Of a stretch of DNA of 64,000 nt, positions 1 through 14,000 are shown piece by piece (positions within the stretch are counted from its first letter, which is position 1; each line of letters begins with the position of its first letter). The translations under genes and the position numbers were made by a program. This stretch comes from Archegozetes longisetosus (taxonomy: Eukaryota; Arthropoda; Arachnida; Sarcoptiformes; Trhypochthoniidae), in assembly GCA_018873245.2 (NCBI GenBank), contig JAEMBT020000007.1:5735129-5799128 (forward strand). Direction: 5' to 3'. The notes beneath the pieces were generated by a model. The model did no database searches and was not told where the DNA came from. It worked only from the letters and a program-made list of their open reading frames with translations.

Positions 1-3000
1 CAGATGTAGTCTGAAAAAATATTGATCCGGTTTTTCTCTCATTATTTTTCTTTAAATGCTAGACACAACCTACTCTCACACCACAGAGTCCTCCAAAACT
101 ACATTCATTTTTCTTATTTTTTATTTTTCAAAAACTTCTGTTGAAATCAAATCGAAAAATATACTGAAATCTATGTGAAAAAGAAAATTCAATCAAAAAT
201 ATTCCCTGAACAATTTTTCACTAGTTAGTATTCATTCGACATTAGTTATAAAACTACTTCAATTCTGACTTGATTGTTGATTTTGAAATTTTCAGATAAA
301 CTTATGTTTGCTACTAAATCTTTTGTAGACCCAACGTTTCCATATGTTCATCTTCAATTCACTATTAAATACTCTGTAATAAATCTATGACAACTCTATG
401 AGATGTCATAACTTATTTGATAATCTATTTTTCTGACTAGTTTTCTTATCAATCTTAATACTATGTCAATGAATAAAGTAGAAACTGAAAATGTTGCCTA
501 CTTTTCATTCATTTATCTTTAAAGAACTTGATTACATACTTAGTATTGATTGGAAGTTTGAAAAATTCTAGTTTTATCCGAAATGGTTCGAAAAAAGCCA
601 AAATATATTACAATTGCTTCAAAGTATCCAAATTTGTAACATAAAGTTTTCTAAGCTTCCATAATTTTATAGAATAACATTCAACTTAAATAAAGTTTTG
701 GAGACGAAATCACATTAAAACTTATTTTCTGCCTTTCAAAATAGAAAGCTTTGCATTAACTCGATAAAGAAAAAAAATTAAATTGTAAAATAAGGATATT
801 GTGAACCTCTAACTCATAGGATTAAGTTTAAAATCCAAGCAAAACATGTTTTTAGATGAATATCAGTGAAACATAGATAGGCAGCTCTTATCAATTTATT
901 TTCTACTCAATTCATAAAATCAATTTTCAAAACACGAACTCTGCCTTAAGCTCGAAAAAAAACGTTCACTAATTTATGTGAAGCTTTCTTATTTCTGAAA
1001 TTTATGCAAAATCTATTCGGGAAAGACTTACTCTTTGATGATTGACTTTATATTCAACTGCTTATATCAACTTTTTCTATACAATTTGAATATCTTAAAC
1101 CACTTCACCTCCAAAACTGAGAGTCTATGCAAAGAAGCCTAAGTTTAGTTGAAGAACATTATCGAAGGTAAGCTTTTCAGTAGAAGATATAAGATCTAAT
1201 GTAAGAAATATTAAGTGAAAAAATTCATCGGAATTTCATATTTATTCTGAATTTTATGGGTTTCTGCGATGCAAATCTCTTTAATGTTTTACCCAAATTC
1301 CAAAGTACATGTTTGCTATAATGTAATTTAAATTACAAATTTGTATTTAGTTAAATATGATGTATTGCTTAATGAATTAACCTATGCATCACAATTCTAG
1401 CCCATACCCAGTATATCTGATTTCTCTGCTTGATTTTCGATCAGTTCGAATTCAAGTTCCATTTGAAAAATTTATACATCTTCCAAAATGCCTTCAATTT
1501 TAAAACATCATTATTCGAATCCACCTCCAGATATAATTTGATGATATTTAAGGAAAGAATTCTAATGCTTATGACTCAGAAACTTTGGCCAATTCAAACA
1601 AAAAAGTTCTTAGGAAAAAGTGAGAGAATCAATGGCAATTAAGAAACAGAATATTCTTGAATTCAAGTAATAAGATGTTGTTGAAGATATTTTTCCAAAG
1701 AGGCTATTCATGCGTTAATTATGACAATCTTAAAAGCCTTTTCATCGTTGATTGTTTCCTTAATGAGCTCTTAATCCCACTAATCCGTTGCTCAGTAACG
1801 TATTTAAAAGATTACTTGTTGAGAGTTTGTGATAAAAATAAAGATCTATTTAAGGTTTGAAAATATTTTTAAAACACTCAAATACATGAGGAATGATTGA
1901 ATGTTTGATCCAATTGATTTACTTAAAGCTTACCCTTTATGAGGTGATATGTTATACGTCGAAATGAACAAAACTTAAAGCAAGCAAAATACTCCTATTT
2001 GAATAAATTCAAACATTCGTAAAATTTGTTCCTAAACATCTGTAGTATTAGGTTCAGCCTTTTTCATAAGAAAATATCAAGTTTATGCCTTTGCGCAATC
2101 TGTTATGACTTGTTTTATGGTGAATACCTTTCATTCGGTCACAACAGGGTTTTGAATCTAAACTTTTAAAACTTCAATTTGAACGCTGTTTAGTTTGAAG
2201 TAAAATATGAAATCTTTTTTGGTGAGTAAGTTATAACTGTTTTGTTTTAAATTATGATTTATACGCAAGTCTGTATGTTTTGTTACTTGTTTAAGAATGT
2301 GCGTTATAAATACTTAACAAAACAATTTTTAGAGCGAAGTTGATCTTGGACGGCAGTAAAATCCACCTTACTCATAGCTGAAGGAATTAGACGAAAATAG
2401 TTCGTCAGTCTAACTCATTTAGAATAGTGCTTTTATTTTCCATTAAAATATAAATTAGTTTTGTATTCGAGTGTAAAGCACGTATGAATTCTACTAGAAT
2501 TGGAAGAAAGGTGTACGAATACCATTCGGGAATTAGTCCACAGAGAAACCACAAATTGTAGTAAAAAATCCTTCTTTCAAACCAATCGATAGGGTGTTGA
2601 ACAAAAAATACTAAACATATTGAATGAATATTTCAAGCATTTGATAGTTTAGAAGCGCAGTACTCTTTTTTATTCTATACTAACTTTTTGCATCACTACA
2701 GTCGATGCTATTTCTTAAAAATGTGACTCAAAAAATTATTTGACTCGAGATGAAAAACTTTTTGATTTTTTTATACCAGCATTCATACTAAAGTACAAAA
2801 TGTGATCCCTTTATTTCAGTGTTGAAATAACGTCATATCTCTCATAATAATAGAAATGATTTTTATTTTGCCTCTTTTCTAGTTTTTGGTTTTTATGAAG
2901 AATCATCACTTGAAAACCTTTTTGGAGAGTGTTTTCCTGCAATTAAGTTTATTAAATGCCAGAGTTCTCATAGAGAAATACAAGAATCGGATATCTCGCT

Positions 3001-4257
3001 GGCAATAAACGATATATTAGGCCAATGATAGAGAAAATTTGCTACTTTTATAAATAGAAATCTTGCTGTTTTATCTCAAACTAGTCATAGGAGATCTGAT
3101 ATCCCTCGTCAACATCAAGTTAATTTTTGATGAATAGGTTTATATAAATGATTGCTTTTAAAATAATTGATTACAAGTTTTCACATGAATCAAGCTTATG
3201 TTTATAGTGCCTTGACAATTTTCAATTAGTTTTGTTAGAAAACATTTGGAGAATAGAATCATAAATTTATAGCAATTATATTAAGCTTGTAAATAATCTA
3301 GTTCACAAACAAAGCAAAATTCAGCCTATTGTATCGATAAGAGTTTTCAAAGTGATTCAAAATAACAAATGTAAAAATATTGCATTATATGCAGTGGCTT
3401 ATCCTTAACGTATAGTTCATATTAAATTTCAAGCTTTATTCATTATTTTATTTTTTGAACAAATTTAACTAATAATGAGAAATATGATATAGACTCAGAA
3501 TTATATTAATTTTTAACTATACTTTTGAGTTGAATAAACAATGAATTTGCTGCAGACGCCACTCAACTAAACTATTGTACAGGTATTCGACATGTCTTTG
3601 AAAAGATCATTTCTCTTCTGAATAAATAGTCTGCTTGGAAAATGGTTTTATTTTGAAGATAGTTTCTAGATCTAGCGATTCGTTGAATATTTGATGAGTT
3701 AGTTTCGATTATACTTTATCTTGTTGCAATTTAATTGGTTATCTGGGATCATATTTGTCTGTTTCTCAATTAACTAAAGCATTATTGAAATTTGAAAAGT
3801 GTTTCCACATCATTTTATTACTTCTCTCGCTTTTCCCTCTTTGACTAAGAATTTATTATTCAGAAATAAAGCAATTTAGTTGTCATAAAGTGATTTAAGA
3901 TCAAAGCTCTCAGTAAAAATGAGATAAACTCTACTCCAGACTCATATTTCTCCTCACCAGTAAGACTATTATCTTATTTGATATAAAAAACAATCCATAA
4001 GAAAGATGAAAAATACTCATCGTTGTAAACGATTAGTTAAAACGTTGTATTTGAATAGATAAAAAGTAATAGATATAGTATTATTTGATTATTTAAGATT
4101 AATTTGTTTGAATTTAACTCAATTAACACTCAATCTATTATAACTTATAAGTCGTATTTATAGCTATCCACTCTTTTCCAATCATTTAATAGCAATTTGT
4201 TGTCTAATAATTAATTAAAGCCTATCTCTCACTCTATTTTCCACTTCATGTAATTAG
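1..4257. other. Non-coding AT-rich DNA left of the first visible CadN exon
   Basis: Presumably part of a CadN intron, since exon 4258 begins mid-codon after an AG. Very AT-rich. The open frames at 1430-1642 and 1657-1860 have composition like the surrounding intron and no domain or splice logic. No RNA gene or repeat was recognised. Confidence 0.55.
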
Positions 4258-4941
4258 TGACCAAATACATCAGAGTCGGGGTTGATGACAAGAACGAAAC
4301 GTCGCCGTATTTCGATCACGAAGACGGCAATGGAGGAGCTGTTAGTAGTGAACAAGATTTACAATATCCGATTACTACAACTTTGTCATCGAAAGAGGAT
4401 GAATGTGAGTCCTTTCGATTATCATTTGTTATGCGCATAAGATAAATAGCAATTTCTTTCAGATACAAGTTCCTTATTTATGATCAGAGCTCAGATTTTA
4501 CAAACTTTCTTCTTAATTGTTGTGCAATCTATACTATGCTTTTGTCTATCTATATATGAAGAATCAAATCAAATTAATAATTACTGTTGAGCTCAAGCAT
4601 ATGGACAGAATTAATATCATTTGAAGTATAGATCCATTTATCAATAAATAATTGATAAAACTTGCCAAGATACTTCTGAAATTGAAATCGATTAAAACCT
4701 AGTGCATAAGAATGAATGAGAATTTTAAAATGGTTCATATTCTCGAGATAGTGATCACATTTAAACTCTCATCTAAAACTGATTTAAGCCAGTGTCATAT
4801 CAAATGATATAAAATAGCTAAAAATAATTAGAGTCAGCAAAAAATTGATCTCTCCCATCAAAAAATTGTCATAAGTTGCAAAAGTGACTCAGAAGTCAGC
4901 AATTCTTAAGTCGTATTCGGGGAGAGAGTGAGTGAGTGAGT

Positions 4942-5021
<80 letters not shown>

Positions 5022-8000
5022 AAATAAAATAAAATGTTTGGATCGATTCGGTGTTAGGTTAGGATTCTATAATTTTTGTTGTTCCAGTTTTCAACTTGAT
5101 ATCCGCTGATGTGATAAATGGAGGATTCGTCGAAAGTGGTGTATAAACCTCACTGGTAGCTAAAAATAATTTGAGAGTGAATTTCAGTTGACTCTATTCG
5201 CTGCAGGTTTGCATGACTTTTGATCTTATTCTCACACATTGCAAATAAGAACGTGACTATTTTGCACAAGTCCAGCAACTATTGACCAAACTTATTCCAA
5301 GACACTTCTAAAACCAGAATCAAGTTTGGACTTAGACTTGAATTGAGACATAATTGCTGTCAACTAGTTTGAAAGTGGCAATGGATTTCCTCAAAATATA
5401 TTTTCAAACTTTACTTTTGCTTTTGTCAGTTTAAAATGGATTTGAAATCAATCAATAAAATTTGTGTCAAAATTTCTCCACAAACAGTGAATCATTTCAC
5501 AGATTTATCTCAATTATGTCTCAGCTTATAAGTGATTGAGTGAAAAGTTCTTTAATTCACTTATTTATTTCAAACACTTTTTTGACCTAAATATTAGACT
5601 AAAAGATAAGTTTATATTAATACTTTTGTCAACTTTTTCTGTTTCTTTTGTGATTACATTGTTTTCTATTTATCTGAAGGGCTTTTTGTTCGTTTGTTTG
5701 GAGCACTTTTAGTATTAGATTTGGTATATAATTGTCGTAATGACTTGTTTTCGGTTCATTGATTGGAACAAGATTTCCAAATCAGAGCAACGGTGAAAAA
5801 GATTAATTAAGGAATTCTGTTTGGCTGCTGCAAATATTCTTATTCCTGTCAATGCTACTGTATTTTCTACACAATCAAATTCTTATGTATTCGGCTAACA
5901 AAATGCCCCTGCAAATTCTAATCTATTATTGTAAGTAACTGTTAGCAGGTCAGAGGTTTGACTTAGTTTTCAACTAATTGCATGTTGCAAATCACCTTCA
6001 CATTGAAACTTGGTTAAGATTAGTTGTAATACTGTTGAAGCATTACCACCTTCTAATCTAGACTTACATAACATAAACTTGCTTAGCATAACTTGCAACA
6101 ACCAAATAAATCGAAAATCCTTCCACTTCCGATCTCAACTAAGCTATAAGGAAATTTTATTCAACTCATTAAATTATATTTAGCTCGAGCTTTGAAAGAG
6201 TCCAATTTAAATCAAATTTAAGAGTTAAGTGTTGTTTTGTGGGGGCAAGATTGAAAAATCTGTGACTTGACCCTTGTTTAAGCTATTAGAATTAAAAGCT
6301 TTAGTTTTCCAAAGATTGATGGAAAACTCAACTTCAGTCTGATCCAAGCCTACCATAATTGAAAGGATAAAAACTACCAAAATAAGAAAAATATGATCGA
6401 GACCTTTATAATAGACAATACAATATAAACGATAAATTGTAGCGCTTCCCAAAGAATAACATTTGATAACAACAATTTTAATCTTATCGATTGGATTAGT
6501 ATTTGAGTTGAACGAAAAATGCATTTGCAGTTATAGTTTTCTCCCCAAATACGTTTGAAAGGATCGAAACAAGTTTTTATTCTTTTATAGCTTCTCTCAT
6601 TTCGTTGCCCTCAGAAAAAACAAACTTTTCAAACTTTTCTATTTTCTCTTTATTCTCTTTATTTTCCCTTTCCTTTTCATTTTTTCATTATTTTATTCGT
6701 TTCATTGGGTTTTCTTTCACTATTAATTCAAACTTTTTTACAGTTTTGGTTCAAATTTGAAACCGGTTTTATACAATACCTCTTTCTTTATAGGCTAAAT
6801 TGAAGCAAAACAAAATTACATTAATTATAGACAATTATTTTCGCTTTTCAGCCCTAAACAACGGAAAAACAAAGACAAAAATAATCTTTCCTTTTACTTT
6901 ACAAACCGACAAAATATTGATTCTTTCTTTTCAGACAAGAATAAGACTTAGGATTAAAACATTGTTATCGTCTCAATCTATTTGTCTGTTATGTGTCTTT
7001 AATATAAGTTATGTAGGTTTGAATGATTGTATTATACCCTTTACGTGACATTTAGTAAATGCTTGTTTTAGCGATCGGATTGTTTGACAATGTTTACAAC
7101 AAAACCTAATCTGCCTCAAATAAATTATGTCAACTACAATCATTTTATTAATTATTAATGGACTTAAGTCTACAATTTGACGATCAATTGCTATCAGTTG
7201 GATTTACATACTAACTGATTGTTCTAACAAACTTATGGATGCTTAGGTACAAATTTGGAAAAAAGTTCAATTAAAGCCAATTTGATCGTTTATTCAACCA
7301 AAACTCTATTGTTTCAATAAAGAATTTGTAATTAAACTCCTTACAAAAGGGAGAAAAAATATCATTTATTCATCTGACTGTAAAAGTCAATTAATTAGAT
7401 CTACTGCTTTCAACTTTAGTGCTTTCTCTCCTTAGCCTTAAAAACTTACTAAGAATATTGAGATTAGTTCAAAAGTAATAATTAACTTTCATTTTATTGT
7501 GTGCGCACTCAACTAATGATTGAATAGATAATTTAGCGCTAAAGAATTGCACTTCGATATTAAGGTCAAACTAAAAATTCTAGCAAAATATGGTTATGCT
7601 TTCTCTTTTATTTGAACGCATTTCACTGCATATATATATATATATATATATAGATATATCGTATTTATTGATCAATCTTTCTTGTCACAAGCATTGGATA
7701 AAGAAAGGATCTAATCCCTGTCAGCCAAATATATTTCTATTTCATAATTTCTAATACTATGCTAATTATACCGAAAAAATATTAAATGCTATTCCTCGCA
7801 GTCATTTTTGTTATATATATATATTTATCTATTAATAAAATGAAAAGTTAATGCCAATTTCTATAGAAGACGAAAATTTGCCTTAAAGACAAATCCTACA
7901 CATCAATCGAAATACAGAACTTGCAAATTCAATTCAAGCCAATGAAAATTTTTCTTATCAGAATAAAATTGCTTTCAATTTTTTAATACATGAGTTTGCT

Positions 8001-11000
8001 AATTGAATAATTCGCTATCAATTTATGTTTATTTGTTAAAACGACGAGAAGTTGTAAAGAATTAAAGGAAAGCTTAATAAAATTGGAGTATTCAGATATC
8101 TAATTAGAAGTTTAAACATTTCTATAATTTAATTAATCTACTTGTAAGTCTGCTGTTTCGCTAGTATTTCATAATTTATCTTAAACCAATTATGAGTGAG
8201 TGAAGACAATGAATTAAGTTTGTTTTTAATTCAACTGCTTTTCTCCTTAAGCAAGGATTAAAATAAAGTTTATCTATAATGCTCTCACAACAGTAACAGA
8301 ACATCAGAATAAGTTTGATTCTAAATAAACTTTCTTAATTATCTTAATATTTCTTAGTCTAAAACTTAGTTATCGAAGCTTTTATTTAAAAAAAATAGAA
8401 ATATTTTTCACCGTGAAATTCAATTTATTTTCTTAGGTTAAAAGTGAAGTTTATATAGCGGGTAGTTTGGAAACTTGGAAACCTATCATATTATGAAAGT
8501 ATAATTGATGTTAAGTAATGCATAATTTATTTGGTGAGAGCGTAATCAAATTAAAATAAACATCAACTAACGCTCATATACGACTTGATAAACTTATCTC
8601 TAGCTCTATCTTTTTTTCCATATTCTCTGCTTTAATTCAAAGTTATAATAGATCTCCCAAATGAATTTGACTGTCTCGTATTGAGAAGTTGTCACTATTT
8701 GACCTAATTTATCAGACTTGAATTTCAATCAATATTAAATAAAAGAATAATAGCTCAAATATTTAAGTTTTCAAAACATAATCTTCATATTAAACTGACT
8801 CTAGTGTTGAGTCTCATTGTTGGATCTGGTGCTGTAACAATCTTGATTATTAATCAATGATTACATTTAAAAATATATTGCAAGTATTCGTGTGAGCGCG
8901 TGTTCTCTTTATTTCTAAGTGTGAGTTATGTAAGACTAGCACGAAATTCAACAATAAAAATGACACTTAAGCAAAAAACTTCAAATTAAAAAATGAATTA
9001 TAGGAATACACTTATGTCATATATAGTGCACCTAAACCTTCTTACAGTGGATCCGCTTATAGTGATGACTATGTCGTACATCAAAGCACAGAATGCGTAG
9101 TTCATTGAGTTGGGGTATAGTGAAGTCATTTATGGTGAACGCTTTTGGTTGCACAAGCTCATCAGCTATAAACTGGTTTGCTTGTAATTGTAATCATAAT
9201 AGGTATCGAAAGCAAGAAAATTTCACTCAATCATAAGTAGAATTTGTATTAAATGGAATATTTGTCGGGATATATAGGAAATTAATTTTCCATCTGAATA
9301 GAAACTGATTAGGAACATATAATTAATTGAATTAATCTGAAATATATATCTCTACGAGATAATGAATTAGAAAGAAGACTTTTGCTTTTATAACAGCTAT
9401 TACTGTGACAAATAGTGAATTAACTTTATTAATGTGTTGTCTTGCCAGTTAAGACTGTTTCCCTTCTTTTGCCAATAATAAAAAGAATTACTACACTTTG
9501 ACCGAACTAACTTTTATCACTCAAGTCTTTCTCCAATTCTTCGCTAATCAATACTAGAGATGTTACACATTTTTCTAGAGTTTCATATTTATAGTTATCT
9601 TCAAGTTAAATATCGATATTGTTTGAGATTGTTGTAAATTGTAAATTGATGGTGTATATTATTTTTTAATTTTCTTTCAATAGTAAATGAGAAAAATGCC
9701 GTAATATATACCAAATGAATTTATTTCTTAAACAAATCACTTTTAATGTAAAGTTCATTTCCAAATAACATAGGCATTTATTCTGTATAAATCAATAAGA
9801 AACTAAATATTACAAACTATTTATAAGTTTTGTGTAAGGACTTAAAGGCTTGGGATTATATATACATTGTATCACAGATGATTATTTTGCTTGAAAACGA
9901 TAAGTATTTGATGAACTTTCCTTAGCATAATAGATGACTTGATGAAAACAGAAACCAATATGTAAGATATATCTATTATAAATCTTGTGAATATTTAGCT
10001 TTTTTCTTAGTTACTTCACATTATTTATAACTTATTCCAACGTATCGACATTTATAATGCGTTTCAGATTTAACTCTTATGCTCAGAAGCATTTTATCAT
10101 TTTTCTGATTAAAGTGTCATATTAAACCTTTTTCTCATAAGTTGATATAAATGATTCACAGAACCATATTTATCAATCTCAGAATTCATGGTGGATCAAC
10201 GTTTCAGAATTAAATGCTTACCAAACTAGACCCACGAGCAAAGACTTGGGATCTTCTAAATTAGATCATTATTGTTTTCCTAATATTAAAAACTGAACCA
10301 TTGGTCAAATTACTTCTAAGATAGTTTCGAAGAATACCCAAAGTAGATAGCTTGAAATTGAAAAAGCCCTCATTTTATCAGAGCTGATATTTTAAAAGTT
10401 GGATTGATTGATATCCTGAACAAGTGCATGAAAAAATTCGCACAAGTAGTCATTTGGCATACATACGATGATTCGACTATCATTTCATTCAACTATTTTT
10501 ATTGTTTAGCTTTAAAGCTTCACTCTCTAGGATTGATGCCAGCATTTGGGTATTTCATAATAAGTAACTGCAGATCTGTTTATGCAACAAAATGAGAACG
10601 TTTCTATTTTACGATTCAATAGTGTTTAAATGTAGATATACTTGAAATTTGATTGTTGTTTACTTTTTTCGTACACTCGCGCAAGACATTCAATTTGAAT
10701 GGGGTTAACAATGAAACAAATATATCAATGTTTCACTAGATTTTGAAGATATGCCAAATGTTTTCGTGTCAAAATTGATAGCTCAATAATTAAGTTATTT
10801 ATGTAAGAATTGATTCACTTTCTGATTTTTCGTTAGATTAGATTCTGATTTGTTTGTTGATCAATTGCTCAATGATAGTATATTTGTTATATTAAGCCTA
10901 TTATGTAGTCTACAATTATCAGTATTTGCTGTACATAGACTAATTAAAAATTATTAGTAATTATACAGCACTCTTCACGCAAATATTATGAAGTACTGGT

Positions 11001-14000
11001 CATAAAAATCAAGTTATTATGAATCAAGTTATAATAGCTTGACATTTGATCGCTATTCGGACTCAGCGTTTTGACTGAACAAAATAAATGACTCGGGTTT
11101 AGAACTCAATTTTGCAAGTCAAAAGCTTAAGCTTAATTACATAAATTAAAATGAATTCATGCCATTCATGGCTAACATCACTAACTTTTAATGTTAAATA
11201 ATAAGTGATCTCAAAACCCTTGAGTACTAATTGTTGTCGAAAATCAAAGCTGTCTCTCTCTCCAATACCATATTTTAGAGTCTAATCCCAAAAGTGAAGA
11301 GATATAAGTTTTAAAACTGGAATTGTCTCGAATACAGATCAGTGATTAGTGCCTTGGGATCAGTAAAGAGCACTGGTCTGATCATCAGTTCATACCAGAA
11401 CTTTTGATTAGAGTCCGACTTAATCTTCATCTGAGCTATAGATTGACGAAAACTGAATATCGCCCGGAATCGACTTAAGCGACCAAAAAAATAACTCTAT
11501 AGATAGACCTGAATGACTGAACTGAAACTTTATTAATCAATGCAAATAAATTAGAGTAACTTGCTTTTGAATGGATTCAGATTTGCTTTTGAAGAGTTGA
11601 TGTAAAAGTCATGTCAAAATTAATTTGAAAGTTAGAAGTATTTTCATGTTTTGACTTTCTGAGGTATAATGCAGCCTAGTAGTTTGCAAAGTTTCATAAG
11701 TTTTCTTATAATATTTGCAAGTATATATTCAATCAAATTATTCGCATTTCTTAGTCATTTATCACCTATCTATTCATTAGGCAATTAATTATTCATTATA
11801 ACTATTTCCATACGAGTTAAGATAACTTTCATAAATTTATTATTTATGAACTTATCTTTGAACTCATACCATCAAACATCTATATCAGCTGCTTTCAAAC
11901 TTTTTGGGTCGCGGCCCATTAGCTAACCGTAAGACTGTTTGAAGACCACTGGTTTACATGATTTAGTGATCTGAATAAAAATAGGATACTGTATGCTCCT
12001 CTACAATAATTTAAACAGAAAGCATAGAAGCGAAAGCAACTGATGAGGGGCTCGTTGCTATGCTTTAGGGCTGATTCCCTGTAAACGTCTGATTAGAGCT
12101 GAGTTAGTCTATATATGTATTTAAATAGATATATGAATTGTCCCTTAAATATATGCTTAGGCATTCGATTACTACAGTTGCTATGTCTGCTTTTGGTTTG
12201 ATCGGGTACTCTAACTCTTAGCTGAGACAACTCTTAGCAAAAACTCTAGAAACTGAATAAAAAAAATAAATACACTTTAGGTCTCTGCTTAATACAATGA
12301 GCTGAACATTTGAGAGCACATTCCGATAACTCAAGATTTGTACCGATATTAAGAATAACTATTATGTGTTGCATTGATTATACTCTCAAAATGGCTATTA
12401 GTGTCATCTTCATCCTTCACTTTAAGACTTTTTATCAAATAGTTAACACTGAAATCACACTTAAGTATGTCATTTACAGACAAATGATATTTATTCCCAA
12501 TAGGAATAAGTTTAGTGCAAATAAATAAATATTTATCTCTTTGACCTTTCGATGTATAAGCTTCGATATATAGCTTTCGATGTATTAGCTTTCGACTTTA
12601 TTGCGAACACACAAAAAAGTGTTTTATTATTTTAATCACATTTTATTTTTCATTTATTCATAAACTTAATTTTCTGTATATCTATATTGAATAGGACTGA
12701 AGTTGACGGAAATCCATATTCAATTTGAATATAGGATTTCCTTTTCTTTATCTAATTATTGCGTTTATTTCACTTTTATATCATTTCTAGCCTTTTATCT
12801 AATATCTCGTATTCCAGAAGTGAATTTGCAAACTTAGCCCAACTTTAAGCGAACATTTCGTGCATTGATTATAACGAAGTTCGAGTGAAAAGTAGGAGTA
12901 ATGGCTTTTATAAGGAATTTATTATATCATTGAAGAGTGTGTTTCATTCATTTATGACTTACTTGAATCTTATTTGCTCAATATAACTATTCGGCTCATT
13001 TCAAGTATGTATGAAATCTTATGAATTTCACTCTACTTTCTTCCTCTTATCTTCTTTTATGAGGTCAGTTTAGTCAGTTCTCTCATGCAGTCTGATTTTG
13101 CCAAAGGAACTCATTATCATCAGATTAGAAATGGCGAGGAATATTGAAATCATCGCTAAAAACTTGAAAAGATTTCGCTTTTTATATTTCAAACCTGAAA
13201 TGTTTGATGTCTTTTCTCGTTTATTTTGTTTTTTGCTTTTCTCTATTGTTTGCCTTCTGCTCAATGCTCGCAAATTTTAAATTTCATTTTTGCAAAAAAT
13301 ACTAAGTTATTTTTGGTTAAAAACTTTTGCAGACGAGAAAATATAAAAAACACTTTCGATCTTTCCTTAAAAGTGAGCATCTTTCTGATCATTAGTGTCT
13401 TGACTGTTATTCTCGAATTTCAAAAAGTGATCTTCAAACAAGTCTATTCTTTTGACGAATTCTTCAAAACTAACTCTCGACTAAGAATTGAATATTTTGA
13501 TGAAATGTTAGAAAATTATTAGAACAAATGAACTTATTTTGCTAAATGTTACTAAAGACTATTATTTATAGTATTAGATGAAAATGTTCGGAGCTCATAT
13601 AGAATTACTTCTAGACATAATCCGATAAGTTTTGGCTCAGATTTTTTGTTTCTCTTTTTCTTATAGTTAGATAGATCTAGAAATGATGTCTTAATTTGGT
13701 GGAAAACAGTGAAGACAAGTTTCTAGTACTTTGTGTTTTCACAGAATTAAGTCTAAGACATGAGCCTTGGATTTGTTGTGATGCACTTTGTGAAAGCACA
13801 ACATCTTTCAATTGATCGATAATAAGAACAAAATGAGTTAATTGAGACGTTTAAACAAAAAAATTGCTCAAATATTCGAGTTTGAGTAGGAGACACATAT
13901 TTTTATCTCAATAGTAATAGTAATAAATGATCAAATTAAATGTTGCCGCAGGTCTTTGTGGATGAACACTACATTTTCAGTGATTGAAAAAACAACTCAA

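Noticed and set aside
5052-5063. TTAGGTTAGG, resembling arthropod telomere repeat
   Set aside because: Only two units; too short to be a telomeric array.
13070-13522. Open frames on both strands in the CadN intron
   Set aside because: Phe/Ile/Lys-rich chance frames in AT-rich DNA, overlapping in both directions, without splice or signal features.
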